Positions 27,800-37,297 of a DNA stretch of 47,621 nt are shown here, piece by piece. Where the stretch lies: NCBI RefSeq assembly GCF_000760515.2, contig NW_013546567.1, forward strand, positions 1-47,621. Direction: 5' to 3'. Every line of letters begins with the position of its first letter. Position 1 is the stretch's first letter. This DNA comes from Mitosporidium daphniae (lineage: Eukaryota > Microsporidia). The translations under genes were made by a program, and so were the position numbers. A model generated the notes under the pieces. The model had not been told where the DNA came from, searched no databases, and saw only the letters and a list, made by a program, of their open reading frames with translations.

Positions 27800-29497
27800 T
27801 CAGACAAAGGATGCCCCAAAGGCGGTAAGAGCCTCTCTAAGTTTTTTGGTGGTAGTCTCTGAAAGAGAATTTTCCCTTCTAATGCTTTCAAATATATCTG
27901 GATGATTCTCCAACAGGTGGGGAATCAGTCTCGCCTCGTAAGCAGTGACGCGCTTCGAATCAAGCTTGTCAAGAAAGCCGTTCACCCCGCAAAATATGAT
28001 CACAACTTGTTGCTCGACCGGGATCGGGCGATATTGCGGCTGCTTAAGTAGTTCCGTTAGCCTTGCACCACGGTTCAAAAGAAACTGCGTAGAAGCATCC
28101 AAGTCGGAGCCGAACTGAGCAAAGGCAGCCACCTCTCGATATTGGGCCAAAAAGAGTTTGAGGGATCCGGCCACCTGCTTCATGGCTTTTATTTGAGCAG
28201 CTGAACCGACTCTGCTTACAGAGAGACCGACATTGATGGCCGGACGGATGCCTTTAAAAAAGAGCTCTGCTTCTAGAAAGATTTGGCCATCCGTAATGGA
28301 AATGACATTGGTCGGAATGTACGCAGAGACATCCCCACCTTGGGTTTCAATGATCGGAAGGGCCGTCAGCGAACCACTTCCAAAAGCTTTTGACATTTTT
28401 GCGGCCCTCTCTAGCAAACGCGAGTGGAGATAAAAGACGTCACCAGGATATGCCTCCCGTCCAGGGGGGCGTCTCAATAAAAGAGACATCTGGCGATATG
28501 CAACCGCTTGTTTAGAAAGATCGTCATAAACAATCAATGCATGCTTTTTGTTGTCGCGAAAGTATTCACCCATGGCGCATCCGGTGTATGGCGCCAGGTA
28601 TTGCAAGGGAGCTGCCTCAGACGCTGTTGCCGCAACGATGATAGTATACTTGAGTGCGTCGTTTTCCTCAAGCTTCTGTACGAATTGGGCTACCGTTGAT
28701 CGCTTTTGACCAATGGCGACATAAACACAATAGAGTTTCTTCGACTCGTCCGCCTGGTCATTCCAGTTCTTCTGGTTGATGATGGTGTCAAGAGCAATGG
28801 CTGTCTTTCCAGTTTGGCGATCCCCGATGATCAGCTCGCGCTGACCCCGGCCGATTGGTACCATGGAGTCGATGGATTTGATCCCTGTCTGCATGGGCTC
28901 TCTTACAGACTCTCTGGGAATAATTCCAGGCGCTTTGACAGAAACGCGCTGGCGAGTGACATTTTTTAATGGCCCCTAGCGGCGGTTTACTTTGCTCAAA
29001 AATTACCTTGCCATCGATGGGGTTTCCCAAAGCATCAACCACTCGACCAAGTAGACCCTCGCCCGTGGGCACATCCACTATATTGCCTGTGCGCTTTACA
29101 ATATCCCCTTCTTTTATCTGACGATCGTTTCCGAAAATCACAATGCCGACATTGTCAGCCTCCAAATTCAAAGCCATTCCCTGCAAAGGTAATCTTTTTG
29201 AAGGATACCTGAACTCCGCCCNAAAATTCAACCATCTCTTCTGCCTGCACATTCTTTAAACCATAGACACGAACGATTCCGTCGCCAATAGAAAGGACTC
29301 TACCGGTTTCCTGGATGTCGATCGACCCTCCTATGCCAAGGATCTTTTCCTCCAAGATAGAAGAGACCTCTGACGTGCCTAGCGGCAAGAACAGTACATA
29401 TTACTATACCTGCTTTAGCAGCTGATGCGTACCACAGCCTTGAGGCCACGGGATTTAAAATTCGACAAATTCGCCCATAAAGAAGTGGCTTAATCAT
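27800..29497 (-). CDS. ATP1: Mitochondrial ATP synthase subunit alpha
   Basis: Exons 29497-29410, 29378-29209, 29180-29007 and 28975-27800; 535 aa; introns 31, 28 and 31 nt. The first 30 residues ([20 protein letters not shown]...) form an Arg-rich presequence without acidic residues. Then '[12 protein letters not shown]', '[16 protein letters not shown]', Walker A 'GDRQTGKT', '[20 protein letters not shown]', '[18 protein letters not shown]' and '[15 protein letters not shown]'-type block. One unresolved base near 29222. It ends with three consecutive TGA codons. Nuclear F1 alpha implies oxidative phosphorylation, which most microsporidia have lost. Confidence 0.97.
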
Positions 29498-29586
29498 TCA
29501 AGATAATGCTGATGATTTTCTTGGAAAAAAACTTCCTAATCAAATTGATTGCTGGAATCGCAAAAAGTAATGCAATTAAATTTTAT

Positions 29587-29967
29587 TTATTTTGCAGTAA
29601 TAAAATTCTTTTCATTTTGGCTCAAGATATCGAGATTCGCAATGCTTCCATTTTCCCCGAATCGATAGGTGACTTCGCCGGGATCTATCCAAATAGTGAG
29701 CTCTGTTGGAAACATTGAAATTTCAAAGGAACACCGCCTGGCAGCCTCTTGTAGGATTGGGTCCACATAACTACAGCTAACCATCAGCGAGCGAAAGGCA
29801 TTTCCCTTGATGGGATTGCTTACATCCCAGTGTGTTGCGAATTTGGAGCAGAGTAAATCTATGAGCGACTCTTGAAAGGCGTCTATTTGAACTGTGGAGC
29901 AGTTTGAAAGCACCGGCCTTAGAATGGTGCTCAAAAAGCTTATTGCAGAATGGATCTCCTTTATCAT
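29587..29967 (-). CDS. BTG/Tob (anti-proliferative) domain protein
   Basis: Single exon, 126 aa, essentially one BTG domain. Box A: 'MIKEIHSAISFLSTILRP...FQESLIDLL...HWDVSNPIKGNAFRSL'; box B: 'DPILQEAARRC', 'FPTELTIWIDPGEVTYRFGE', which match the family consensus for LPxELTLWVDPxEVSYRIGE. BTG/Tob proteins bind the CAF1/POP2 deadenylase of CCR4-NOT and promote mRNA decay. They are known in animals and scattered basal lineages but are absent from well-studied yeasts. No C-terminal PABP-binding tail is present, so this is a minimal form. Confidence 0.9.
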   Translation of the reverse strand: MIKEIHSAISFLSTILRPVLSNCSTVQIDAFQESLIDLLCSKFATHWDVSNPIKGNAFRSLMVSCSYVDPILQEAARRCSFEISMFPTELTIWIDPGEVTYRFGENGSIANLDILSQNEKNFITAK

Positions 29968-30355
29968 GAAGAGAGAAAGATAATTGAATGAAATTTGATC
30001 TATCGATCAGCCTTTAACTCAAATCAACGGATGAAACTTTAATCACCAATTCCCAAGCCCTGATTGGTCCCAATTTTCTATTGGTGTCAGTTTATAAAAT
30101 TTAAATTGCAATACCAATGACAATTCCTCAATATATATGAGCATTGAGGATTGTCCTACCCGCAAAAGCTACGTACACTTTGAACTGTTCCAAATAAAAG
30201 GGCTAAAACATTACCGCAGACATTTTTATGCAGACATCTCGGGTCAAACGAGAGGGGGCCGTGGTTTTGTCAAGTTTAATTAGTGGATTCTATAAATTTT
30301 ATGTGAGTGGATTAATTGCTAGAGCAGTCTATGTTAATGGTAGCACAATAATGGA
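29968..30355. other. 388-bp gap between BTG and lipoyl synthase
   Basis: Contains a promoter-like TATAAAATTTAAATT run (30093-30107), an imperfect inverted repeat around 30119-30155 (GACAA...TTGTC arms with one bulged base) and one short plus-strand frame (30137-30283). No tRNA or snRNA signature was seen. Confidence 0.5.
30137..30283 (+). CDS. Possible small protein, 48 aa
   Basis: ATG at 30137 starts MSIEDCPTRKSYVHFELFQI and the frame ends with a Gly/Arg-rich 'SGQTRGGRGFVKFN' before TAG. It is too short to be safe, but the composition is protein-like and a TATAAAATTTAAATT run lies 30 bp upstream, as for accepted genes here. The start overlaps one arm of an inverted repeat. No family recognised. 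Confidence 0.3.
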   Translation: MSIEDCPTRKSYVHFELFQIKGLKHYRRHFYADISGQTRGGRGFVKFN

Positions 30356-31547
30356 CTACAGGGCGTTTTTCTTTTCAAGCAGGCTTTTAAGATAGTATTC
30401 GCCCGCTTTGTATGATGATCTGACGAGCGGGCCGGAGGCAACGTAGGAAAACCCCAAACTCTGGCCCTTTTCTTGCCAGTAGGCAAATGTTTCAGGGTGA
30501 ACATATGCCTCTACCTTTAAATGCCGTTTTGTGGGTCTCATATATTGACCAATGGTCAGGGCATCAACGCCTGCACTCCGTAAATCTAAATTTATCAGGG
30601 CCCAGCGAAAAAGTACCTTTCATCGTTTGAAGAATTTCTTCAGGCTGTTCGCCCAGGCCCAGCATGATGGCGGATTTTGTGAGAAGATTTTCAGAACGGC
30701 TTTGCTTTGCAAATTCTAACAAACGAAGTGATTGCCTGTACCCGGCACGCCTATCTCTGACAAATGGGGTTAAGCGCTCAACTGTTTCCAGATTGTGAGC
30801 AAAGACATTTAAAGGTGCCAGGATCACTACCTTGGCATCGAAAAGCGAGCCTTGGAAGTCACCTGTAAGGGCTTCTATCAAAATTTCTGGCTTTCGTTCC
30901 TTCAGAAGCGAGATTGTCTTTGCAAAATGCAGTGCCCCGTTATCGGGAAGATCATCGCGATCAACCGAAGTAAGGACAATGTAATCAACTCCCCACTTGC
31001 AGATTGCATCTGCAGTACGATCCGGTTCATTTACATCGAGGGGCGCGGGTGTTTTTGATGTCTTTACAGAACAAAAGCGGCATCCACGCGTGCACGTATC
31101 TCCCATAAGCATAATGGTTGCTGTCGAGGGGCTAGCCTTTTTTCCATCGCCAGAAGAGCCTGACCAGCATGTGCCGATATTTGGACATTTAGCCTCCTGG
31201 CAAACCGTATTTAGTTTTAGACTTTCAAGAGAAGTTTTCAATTTTGAGTACCCTGCGCCAATGGGGACCGGGGTTTTTATCCACGGCGGAATTCTTTCCG
31301 GGCTCCAGTGCGGAACCAGTTGCGGAGCAACTTGCGCGTTCGCGTCATAGTACTGGCCGGATTCCAAATTCTGTCCCTTTTGCTGCCTGAAAGCCAAATT
31401 ATCGGCAATTAAATTGTTTGTTTCGGTTTGGGAGGCCAAAATATTGACATCCTTGTCAAGAAAATGATCCAAAGAGGGTCCCAACGAAATTCGATGCTTC
31501 CATGTGGAAAAGAAGATGCAATGCAATTGATTTATCCCTCTGGCCAT
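30356..31547 (-). CDS. LIP5: Lipoyl synthase, mitochondrial (radical SAM)
   Basis: Exons 31547-30617 and 30585-30356; 386 aa; 31-nt intron (GTACTT...TTTAG) joins '[20 protein letters not shown]'. Two iron-sulfur motifs are present: auxiliary cluster '[13 protein letters not shown]' and radical-SAM '[10 protein letters not shown]' (CxxxCxxC). The C-terminus has '[14 protein letters not shown]' and '[19 protein letters not shown]'. The N-terminal 90 residues include a basic start that may act as a mitochondrial presequence. It makes lipoate for pyruvate and 2-oxoglutarate dehydrogenases and the glycine cleavage system, so those complexes should exist in this organism. Confidence 0.96.
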
Positions 31548-31654
31548 TAAAATTAAAAAACAAAATCTCAGTCCTCAATTTGTCCGAGTTTTGGCCAATT
31601 ATTTAGCATTAGGTTAAATGGAAAATCGGGTCACGATTCCAACCCACAAGCCAT

Positions 31655-31984
31655 ATGCGATATACGTACATCCTTTTATATTTAAGCATACTTATTACCG
31701 CCTTGAGTTTTTATCCTTCAGTTGGTATGTCAAATAGAGATGCTAAATTTGTAGTTGCTAACACGTCTGAAAAGGAAGCATCGACACCCCCAGGAAAGAA
31801 CGGGAACAATTTAAATGGAATGCTGCTATACTCTGGAAATGCTAAGGAAGGATTCGATGTTTTAGTCCTCTTGTGTAAACTCGTTGTGGCGGTAGGCGTG
31901 CTTTTGGGATTGCTAACTCTTAGTTTGATACCTTTATGGACTCGATTGAAAACGTCTTTAACCTTTTTAAATAGGCAAATGTAA
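31655..31984 (+). CDS. Orphan secretory-type protein with one membrane span (109 aa)
   Basis: Single exon. Begins MRYTYILLYLSILITALSFY, a convincing signal peptide with likely cleavage after 'YPSVG'. A polar Asn/Ser/Lys-rich segment of about 50 residues follows, then a strong membrane span 'VLVLLCKLVVAVGVLLGLLT' and a short basic tail: a type I layout. No family recognised. Its AT-rich composition resembles the orphan genes at 5.9-8.3 kb and 33.9 kb. Confidence 0.65.
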   Translation: MRYTYILLYLSILITALSFYPSVGMSNRDAKFVVANTSEKEASTPPGKNGNNLNGMLLYSGNAKEGFDVLVLLCKLVVAVGVLLGLLTLSLIPLWTRLKTSLTFLNRQM

Positions 31985-32295
31985 ATGGCATATCAATGCA
32001 TCGCGCACCGGTCGATTATTATATTATAATTTAAATAAAACTTTCCATTATGCAAGTGCAGGCTGCATTTTTTACCTGGTTGTGTGAAATAATGCAGCGA
32101 TAAATTGGAGAATTTTGCTTTTAATTGCTTCATCTCAGCTGTCATTAGCATAGAATCGACGGCAATATTCAGGCATTTGCATTTATCACATAAATTGAAA
32201 GAAAATCAACGATACCAAATAAATAGGCCTGCAACATACGAAAACAAGGGGAAAAAGTCGAACATCAACGTTGCAACCATTGCATAGAAAAGCAA
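31985..32295. other. 311-bp gap, no gene found
   Basis: AT-rich sequence between an orphan membrane protein and the multi-RRM gene. No conserved frame, tRNA or hairpin of note was seen; it probably holds the 3' end of one gene and the promoter of the next. Confidence 0.5.
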
Positions 32296-33800
32296 ATGTC
32301 TATCAACACCAACACCGCCACCACCACCACCACCACCACCACCACTGCCACTAACATCCCAATAGCAGCAGCGGAAAACACACCAATTAAATTGACAGAG
32401 AATGGCATCCACACTGCGGCAACGTCATCTCCAATGTCGCCAAGATCGCCCATGACGGTCTCGCCGTCACTTGTTGACACGCCACCGTCAATGGAAGCGA
32501 GAATGAAAAGACCCTCGGCAGAAGGCTGCCTGTTCGTTGCAAAGTAAGGGAATTGTTTCGACTGCCGCTTCATAGCCTACCTGCGTTTTTATCAAACGAC
32601 GAACTGACGGACGAGCTTAGACGCATATTTAAACGATTTGGACCGATCCAAAGTGTGAAGGCCTCAAGAGACATAAAGGGAAGGCCGTTTGGATTTGTGC
32701 AGTTTCAAGTACCAACTTATCCCTGATTTGCTTTTCTACATAGGATGCCAGAGAGGCTGTACAAGCTTCAAAAAGTGAGCTTTTCATTGGAAAAAGAAAA
32801 ATCCGCATAGAAAAGGCAAGATGCCTGCGAAAACTTACAATTACCATCCCAGCCCCCTTTTCGCAAAAGGACGATTGTCGTCTGCTTTTGGCAGAGTGGA
32901 TAGACCAGTCTGATATTGTGACGGTCGAAGATGATGCATCTCATGTCACCATAGTTGCGAAGCTGAAAGATGACGTTGATTCGGAAGAGGCAGTTTGCGA
33001 AATGAAAAAAAGATTTTCCTCGTGGGATATCGAATGGTTCTCAAATCAGACGTACACCCAACTTGACCATGGCCATCTGGGGTTGCTACACTCTCCCCAA
33101 AATCTCGGATACTATTTTCCGGCTAATCAGAATTATTCATCTCAATACCCATATTGGATGTCGATATCGATGGCAATGAAGAACATTTCTGCTTCGTCCT
33201 CGTCCTCAGCCTCCTCCTCCTCCCCACCGCCGCAGCCGCACCTGCAGCCGCAGCCACAGAACATACACAGAATCCCACATGAGGACATTTACCTTGCCAT
33301 GGAGAGACTTTCACTTTCGCCTCCACCGCCAATTATCGTCCCAAGCAGAAGCCCACCTGGATTTGAACCAGAGATATTTGTTGGGCGTATGAATCCAGCC
33401 CATGCATCTGTAGAAAGCTTGAGAGAAAAATACTCAAAATATGGCGAGATAGAAAGCATCCAGGTCATAAATCGACCGCAAAGTAAGGGTTTATCGTGTC
33501 ATTTTAGCCACAATTCCGCCACAGGATGCATTTGCATTTGTCCGATTTACTGCTAGAAGTGCTGCCCAGAAAGCAATCAACGAAGAGAATGGAAAGCCTT
33601 GGATGGGGCAGATGCAAAGAGTCACCTGGGCACTTACAAGCAGCAAATCAAGAATCATGCAGCCATGGTGGAATAGTTCAGAGATGTGCTGCTATTCTGG
33701 GGACCAACAGCAATATCCATGGAATCACCAGCTAATGTCGATGATGATGGTGATGCNAAATAGCAGCAGCTCATTGAATAGCGGCAGACATCAGCCCTAA
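32296..33800 (+). CDS. RNA-binding protein with at least two RRMs (470 aa)
   Basis: Exons 32296-32543, 32576-32708, 32744-33482 and 33508-33800; introns 32, 35 and 25 nt. A Thr-rich, Ser/Pro-rich N-terminus precedes RRM1 ('CLFVANLPAFLSNDELTDEL', RNP1-like 'GRPFGFVQF'). A middle region ('VTVEDDASHVTIVAKLKDD') may be a second degenerate RRM, followed by a Ser then Pro/Gln-rich linker. The last RRM has 'EIFVGRMNPAHASVESLREK' and 'DAFAFVRFTARSAAQKAI'. The C-terminus is Ser/Asn/Met/Gln-rich. One unresolved base near 33758. It resembles fungal Cip2-like or similar mRNA regulators; orthology is not settled. Confidence 0.8.
32305..32348 (+). repeat. ACC trinucleotide microsatellite
   Basis: A (CAC/ACC)n run near the start of the multi-RRM gene, encoding a polythreonine stretch; copy changes would keep the frame. 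Confidence 0.85.
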
Positions 33801-33924
33801 CCCACAATGATATCCATTCAATAAAATATTGCAGAGCATTTATTGGACAAATGACAAGTTGATAATTAATTTTCGGAGTTTAATTTGCCCTTTTAGTAAT
33901 TATTGAATTTAAAAATTTGATTGG

Positions 33925-35742
33925 ATGCAAAGTTTCCGAAGCAAAATATTCGCTAAAATGCTAGATTTTTTAAATAACTCTTTTGCTTCAATGACGCCCC
34001 GAAAACTTCTATTCCTGGTAGCTTTGATTTCCATTTTCATTTCGCTCTCATTTCAACTAAGGAAAAGGGATATACTTTCAGGGGATTTTCTCGAAGATAT
34101 AAAAGGAAATACAAACGAAATTGATTTATTAAAAGAGGCAATAAAGATCTTGGAGAGAGAGATCTTGGAGAGAGAGATCTTGGAGAGAGAGATCTTGGAG
34201 AGAGAGATTGAAAACCAAAAAAAGTCTAAAAAATCTGGCCGTAGGCATAATAGTTCAAAAAACATAAAAGCTAATAATGGCCTCTCGGAATCGACAGATT
34301 TCTCTTCTAAAAATCACCTAACCCTTCATACAATCTTAAAAAAGACGCAGACCAGGTTGGAAGAACTTGGGGGAAATAATCAAAGAGAGAATACGAAAGC
34401 GTTGAAACCCGAAGAAAATGAACCGTTGAAACCCGAAGAAAATGAATTGGAAGCCCTAAAAAAAGATGTTTTAGCCTCTTTAAAAGCAGCTCAAAATTTT
34501 TTTACAGACATAAAATCCTTGCTAAGTGAAGTAAATCTAAAAGATAAAAAACAGTATCTGCAAAAGAAAAAAACCCAGCTCGAATCAAAAGAAAATAATC
34601 TAAATATGATAATAGCCCAGATGAACCAAAAAAAAGGGGTTCCAAACGGAAATAATGCTCTAAAAGCTCTAAAAGCTCTAAAAAAATATTTAAACAAACT
34701 AAACGGGCAGTTGAGCGCTTTAAAACTACATTTAAGCGGTCTACCCAAAAAGAAACAACTCCCTCAGACAGGTCAACAAGATGCACTTTCCAGGCTTTTT
34801 ACTTGGGCTCTCAACCTCATAAACCAACCTTTTGCGTTCTGCGCCTCCTTCTATGGGTATGCAAAAACACACGTCGTTGCCTCTGGTCTGCACACCACGG
34901 CCGGGATGCTCAAAATGATCGTTCCTCTGCTTTACACATGGGCCGTATCAAGCATCCTCGATTTGGTGTTCGTGTTGATCCCGTTCACATATCAGAGGCT
35001 CGTAACCCCAGTTGGCGATCCCATCTCTACAGATGTGCACGGGTTTACAAATGGTACGCTGTCTCAAACCCCGCATGCCCACTGGCTATATACCTTGACA
35101 CCTGCCGACAAAAGCGTTCTTATTTTTGGTGTTTTTTTTCTCCAAGTCGTCTTGGTTCCTCTAGGTCTTCTTCTGGCGTCCGAACCCAAAGATGCCAACA
35201 CCCGCGGTCTTTCTGCCGCTGCAGTGGGGACACCACCCACAAAACGGAAGTGGCAACGCAAAATTGAGGCGACAGTCAGCTTTTTGACGAGCTATTTTGT
35301 GTTTTTCGATATTAATTGCCGCATTGCGGTGACGCCTTTGAGGACGATAGCGCTTCAATTGTTTCCGGGAGATTATGGAGCGCTCAAGAAAGCCCCTTTG
35401 AAGCTCTCAATGGCCGTTTCTATTTTTCTCTTTTCCGCGGATACCCTGGTGTGTCTTTACAGAAATAAGCGCCTGCCTATGCCAGTTTCGTTTTTAAAAC
35501 AGCTGTTTGGATGGCCTACACAAGGCGATCAGAGCGGTCTGCTTGCTGAATTCGTTCTCTTCATTTATTTCACGTTTTTGGGGACTTACATTGTCAGCGT
35601 TACGTCGATGGTGTGGTTTGAATTTTGGGCGTCCAAAGCTTTCTTTTCCGAAGCGATGCTTAGTTTAGTTTTCTTTGTGCTCTACAAATACGCTCCTGCA
35701 TTCAACAACAGCAAAAAGAACAACCCGACCAAGCAAAGCTGA
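33925..35742 (+). CDS. Orphan 605-aa membrane protein with coiled-coil repeats, mosaic composition
   Basis: Single exon. Residues 1-45: one membrane span ('LLFLVALISIFISLSFQL'). Residues 50-290: very Lys/Glu/Asn-rich coiled coil with internal repeats (EILER four times, KPEENE twice, ALK three times). Residues about 295-590: five or six membrane segments, for example 'MIVPLLYTWAVSSILDLVFV', 'VLIFGVFFLQVVLVPLGLLL' and 'FVLFIYFTFLGTYIVSV'. The base composition changes near 34790: the repeat part is A-rich and the membrane part has much more G+C. This could reflect fusion of two genes or relaxed evolution of the coiled coil. No family recognised. Confidence 0.7.
   Translation: MQSFRSKIFAKMLDFLNNSFASMTPRKLLFLVALISIFISLSFQLRKRDILSGDFLEDIKGNTNEIDLLKEAIKILEREILEREILEREILEREIENQKKSKKSGRRHNSSKNIKANNGLSESTDFSSKNHLTLHTILKKTQTRLEELGGNNQRENTKALKPEENEPLKPEENELEALKKDVLASLKAAQNFFTDIKSLLSEVNLKDKKQYLQKKKTQLESKENNLNMIIAQMNQKKGVPNGNNALKALKALKKYLNKLNGQLSALKLHLSGLPKKKQLPQTGQQDALSRLFTWALNLINQPFAFCASFYGYAKTHVVASGLHTTAGMLKMIVPLLYTWAVSSILDLVFVLIPFTYQRLVTPVGDPISTDVHGFTNGTLSQTPHAHWLYTLTPADKSVLIFGVFFLQVVLVPLGLLLASEPKDANTRGLSAAAVGTPPTKRKWQRKIEATVSFLTSYFVFFDINCRIAVTPLRTIALQLFPGDYGALKKAPLKLSMAVSIFLFSADTLVCLYRNKRLPMPVSFLKQLFGWPTQGDQSGLLAEFVLFIYFTFLGTYIVSVTSMVWFEFWASKAFFSEAMLSLVFFVLYKYAPAFNNSKKNNPTKQS
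34146..34209 (+). repeat. 15-bp tandem repeat (four copies)
   Basis: GATCTTGGAGAGAGA repeated four times, encoding EILER units in the coiled coil of the 605-aa protein; each unit is exactly five codons. Confidence 0.92.
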
Positions 35743-36385
35743 CCGACGTCAACGCAAGATTATGTGCCAAAAAACCAGCCAACGCGGAATTGCATTGAAA
35801 AATAAATTTGACTTTTTAAGACCGCCAGGTAACAACGAGATGCGAGCATCTCGTTGTGTACAATCGAAAATTCAAGCTTATGGTGTCGCTGCGGCCATGC
35901 TCCAGGCATTGTATAACCCATGCGAGGGCCGCTCAAATGCATTCTTTCAAGTCACAGAGACAGATATCAGATTTTGTCTTCCCGCTCGATGATATTAAGT
36001 CAATTAAATAGCACCAAGATATTCAAATGTTAAGGAAAACCCCGCCCTTCTAATGTTAGTCTGAGTTGTCTTTTTCAGCTTTCCCCCCAAATATCGGCTT
36101 TAAATTCATTGATAGATTAATGGATTACACAGGGCAGAGCTAGAGGTGGCGGCCTTACATGATCCACGCACATCAACGTGCAAATAGTTACCGTAGAGAA
36201 ACCGATCTGTGGAAATACGCCTGTAGGTATTCACTTAGGAGTGAAAGACCAGCATTTATGTCCACAAAGCTATAATTTACTTAATCCATTTGGGGTTGGC
36301 AGTCACATCGTTACCGATAAGCATTGAAGGACATGATGCTGCAAGTAGCCAATTAGGAAGCGACTTTAAATAGGTCGTTAATTTA
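35743..36385. other. 643-bp intergenic region with hairpins, no secure gene
   Basis: The longest gap. It holds a perfect 11-bp stem with 4-nt loop (ACAACGAGATG / CATCTCGTTGT, 35832-35857), a weak 77-aa frame (from 35762), and around 36170-36245 three small hairpins in a row (GCAC...GTGC, AATAC...GTATT, CACT...AGTG) that suggest a structured RNA. No tRNA, U1-U6 or SRP consensus was recognised. Confidence 0.4.
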
Positions 36386-37163
36386 TTAAGTGGATATCGA
36401 ATAGAGAGGAAGGGCCGTCGAGGATGTACTCTTAATATGAACCGATTGCACGTTGTTGAGTGAACCGCCTGGGATTTGCTTAATCGCATGCGAGAGCACT
36501 GTTAGAATGTTCGCCTCAATCTCCTCTAAGGGCATGTCGAGCGTGGCAACCTTGATAGAAATACATCTTCCATTGGACGGAAAGTAAAGCGGCGTTGTCC
36601 TGGATGCCTCTTCAATGATCTTGAGAAATGACACTTTATCCGGGGATTGAGGAAGCTTTACGGGAATAGGGAGCCTTTTCTTTTCGAAAAAACTCTTCCC
36701 AAGCAATGGCGGCAGCATCCTTAAAATTCGCCTATCAGCTAAAAACAGCTCAAACGAGGCAATAAGTTGACGTTTGGCCTCAAAAGGCTTATACTCCTTT
36801 CGAAGCTTCTCTATGCTGATGATCTAAGGTAAGATGATTAAACGTTACAGTCAGGTTTGGAGGCGCAAGCGATGTATAGGTGGAAGATAGGCCATCTTTT
36901 GAAAAGAGACATGTTTTTTTTGGCTGTGAATGGGGAAGGGGCAGTGGTATAGGCAAAGCGCCATTTTTGCTTGTTATATTCCGTTTGACGTTGATTATGA
37001 GGAATAGTTGCAGATCGGTTTCAGAATCAAGAAAGGTGAGCGGTCGATTTTTTGTCGCCTCAACAGTGTCTTTTTCATTTTCTTTTCCCATAGTGTGCAT
37101 GACCAAGCCCCTAATCGACTTGGAAAGGACCTTCCGATCCACAATCTGGTTGGCGAGCATCAT
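36386..37163 (-). CDS. Ribosomal L1-domain protein (RSL1D1/Utp30/Cic1 type)
   Basis: Exons 37163-36849 and 36823-36386; 25-nt intron (GTAACG...CTTAG); 250 aa. The L1 fold is recognised from 'LQLFLIINVKR' in the first half and especially 'ELFLADRRILRMLPPLLGKSF' plus 'KKRLPIPVKL' in the second, the signature of eukaryotic L1-domain nucleolar factors. These act in 60S or small-subunit processome assembly. Two adjacent ATGs; I use 37163. An AATTTAAATTTT run lies just upstream at 37192-37206. Confidence 0.85.
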
Positions 37164-37297
37164 CGGGTAGAAAATTTTAAAAATCCAACACAATTTAAAT
37201 TTTAAAGTGCAATTTACATTTGCTAGCTTAAAAGGAAAAGCAATCGATTTGCATGTTGTGATCAGGATGACTCAATAATTTTCCAAGAGCCGCTGTT

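Noticed and set aside
28788-29252. Separate open frames inside the ATP synthase alpha region
   Set aside because: They are exons of one gene plus readthrough into 28-31-nt introns; splicing yields the complete conserved protein.
32265-32573. Valine/glycine-rich frame on the minus strand
   Set aside because: It is the reverse of the ACC microsatellite and RRM gene start; low complexity only.
35941-36000. ACAGAGACAGATATC resembling the U6 snRNA ACAGAGA box
   Set aside because: The following AGC triad and internal stem-loop of U6 are missing, and there is no terminal T-run at the right distance.
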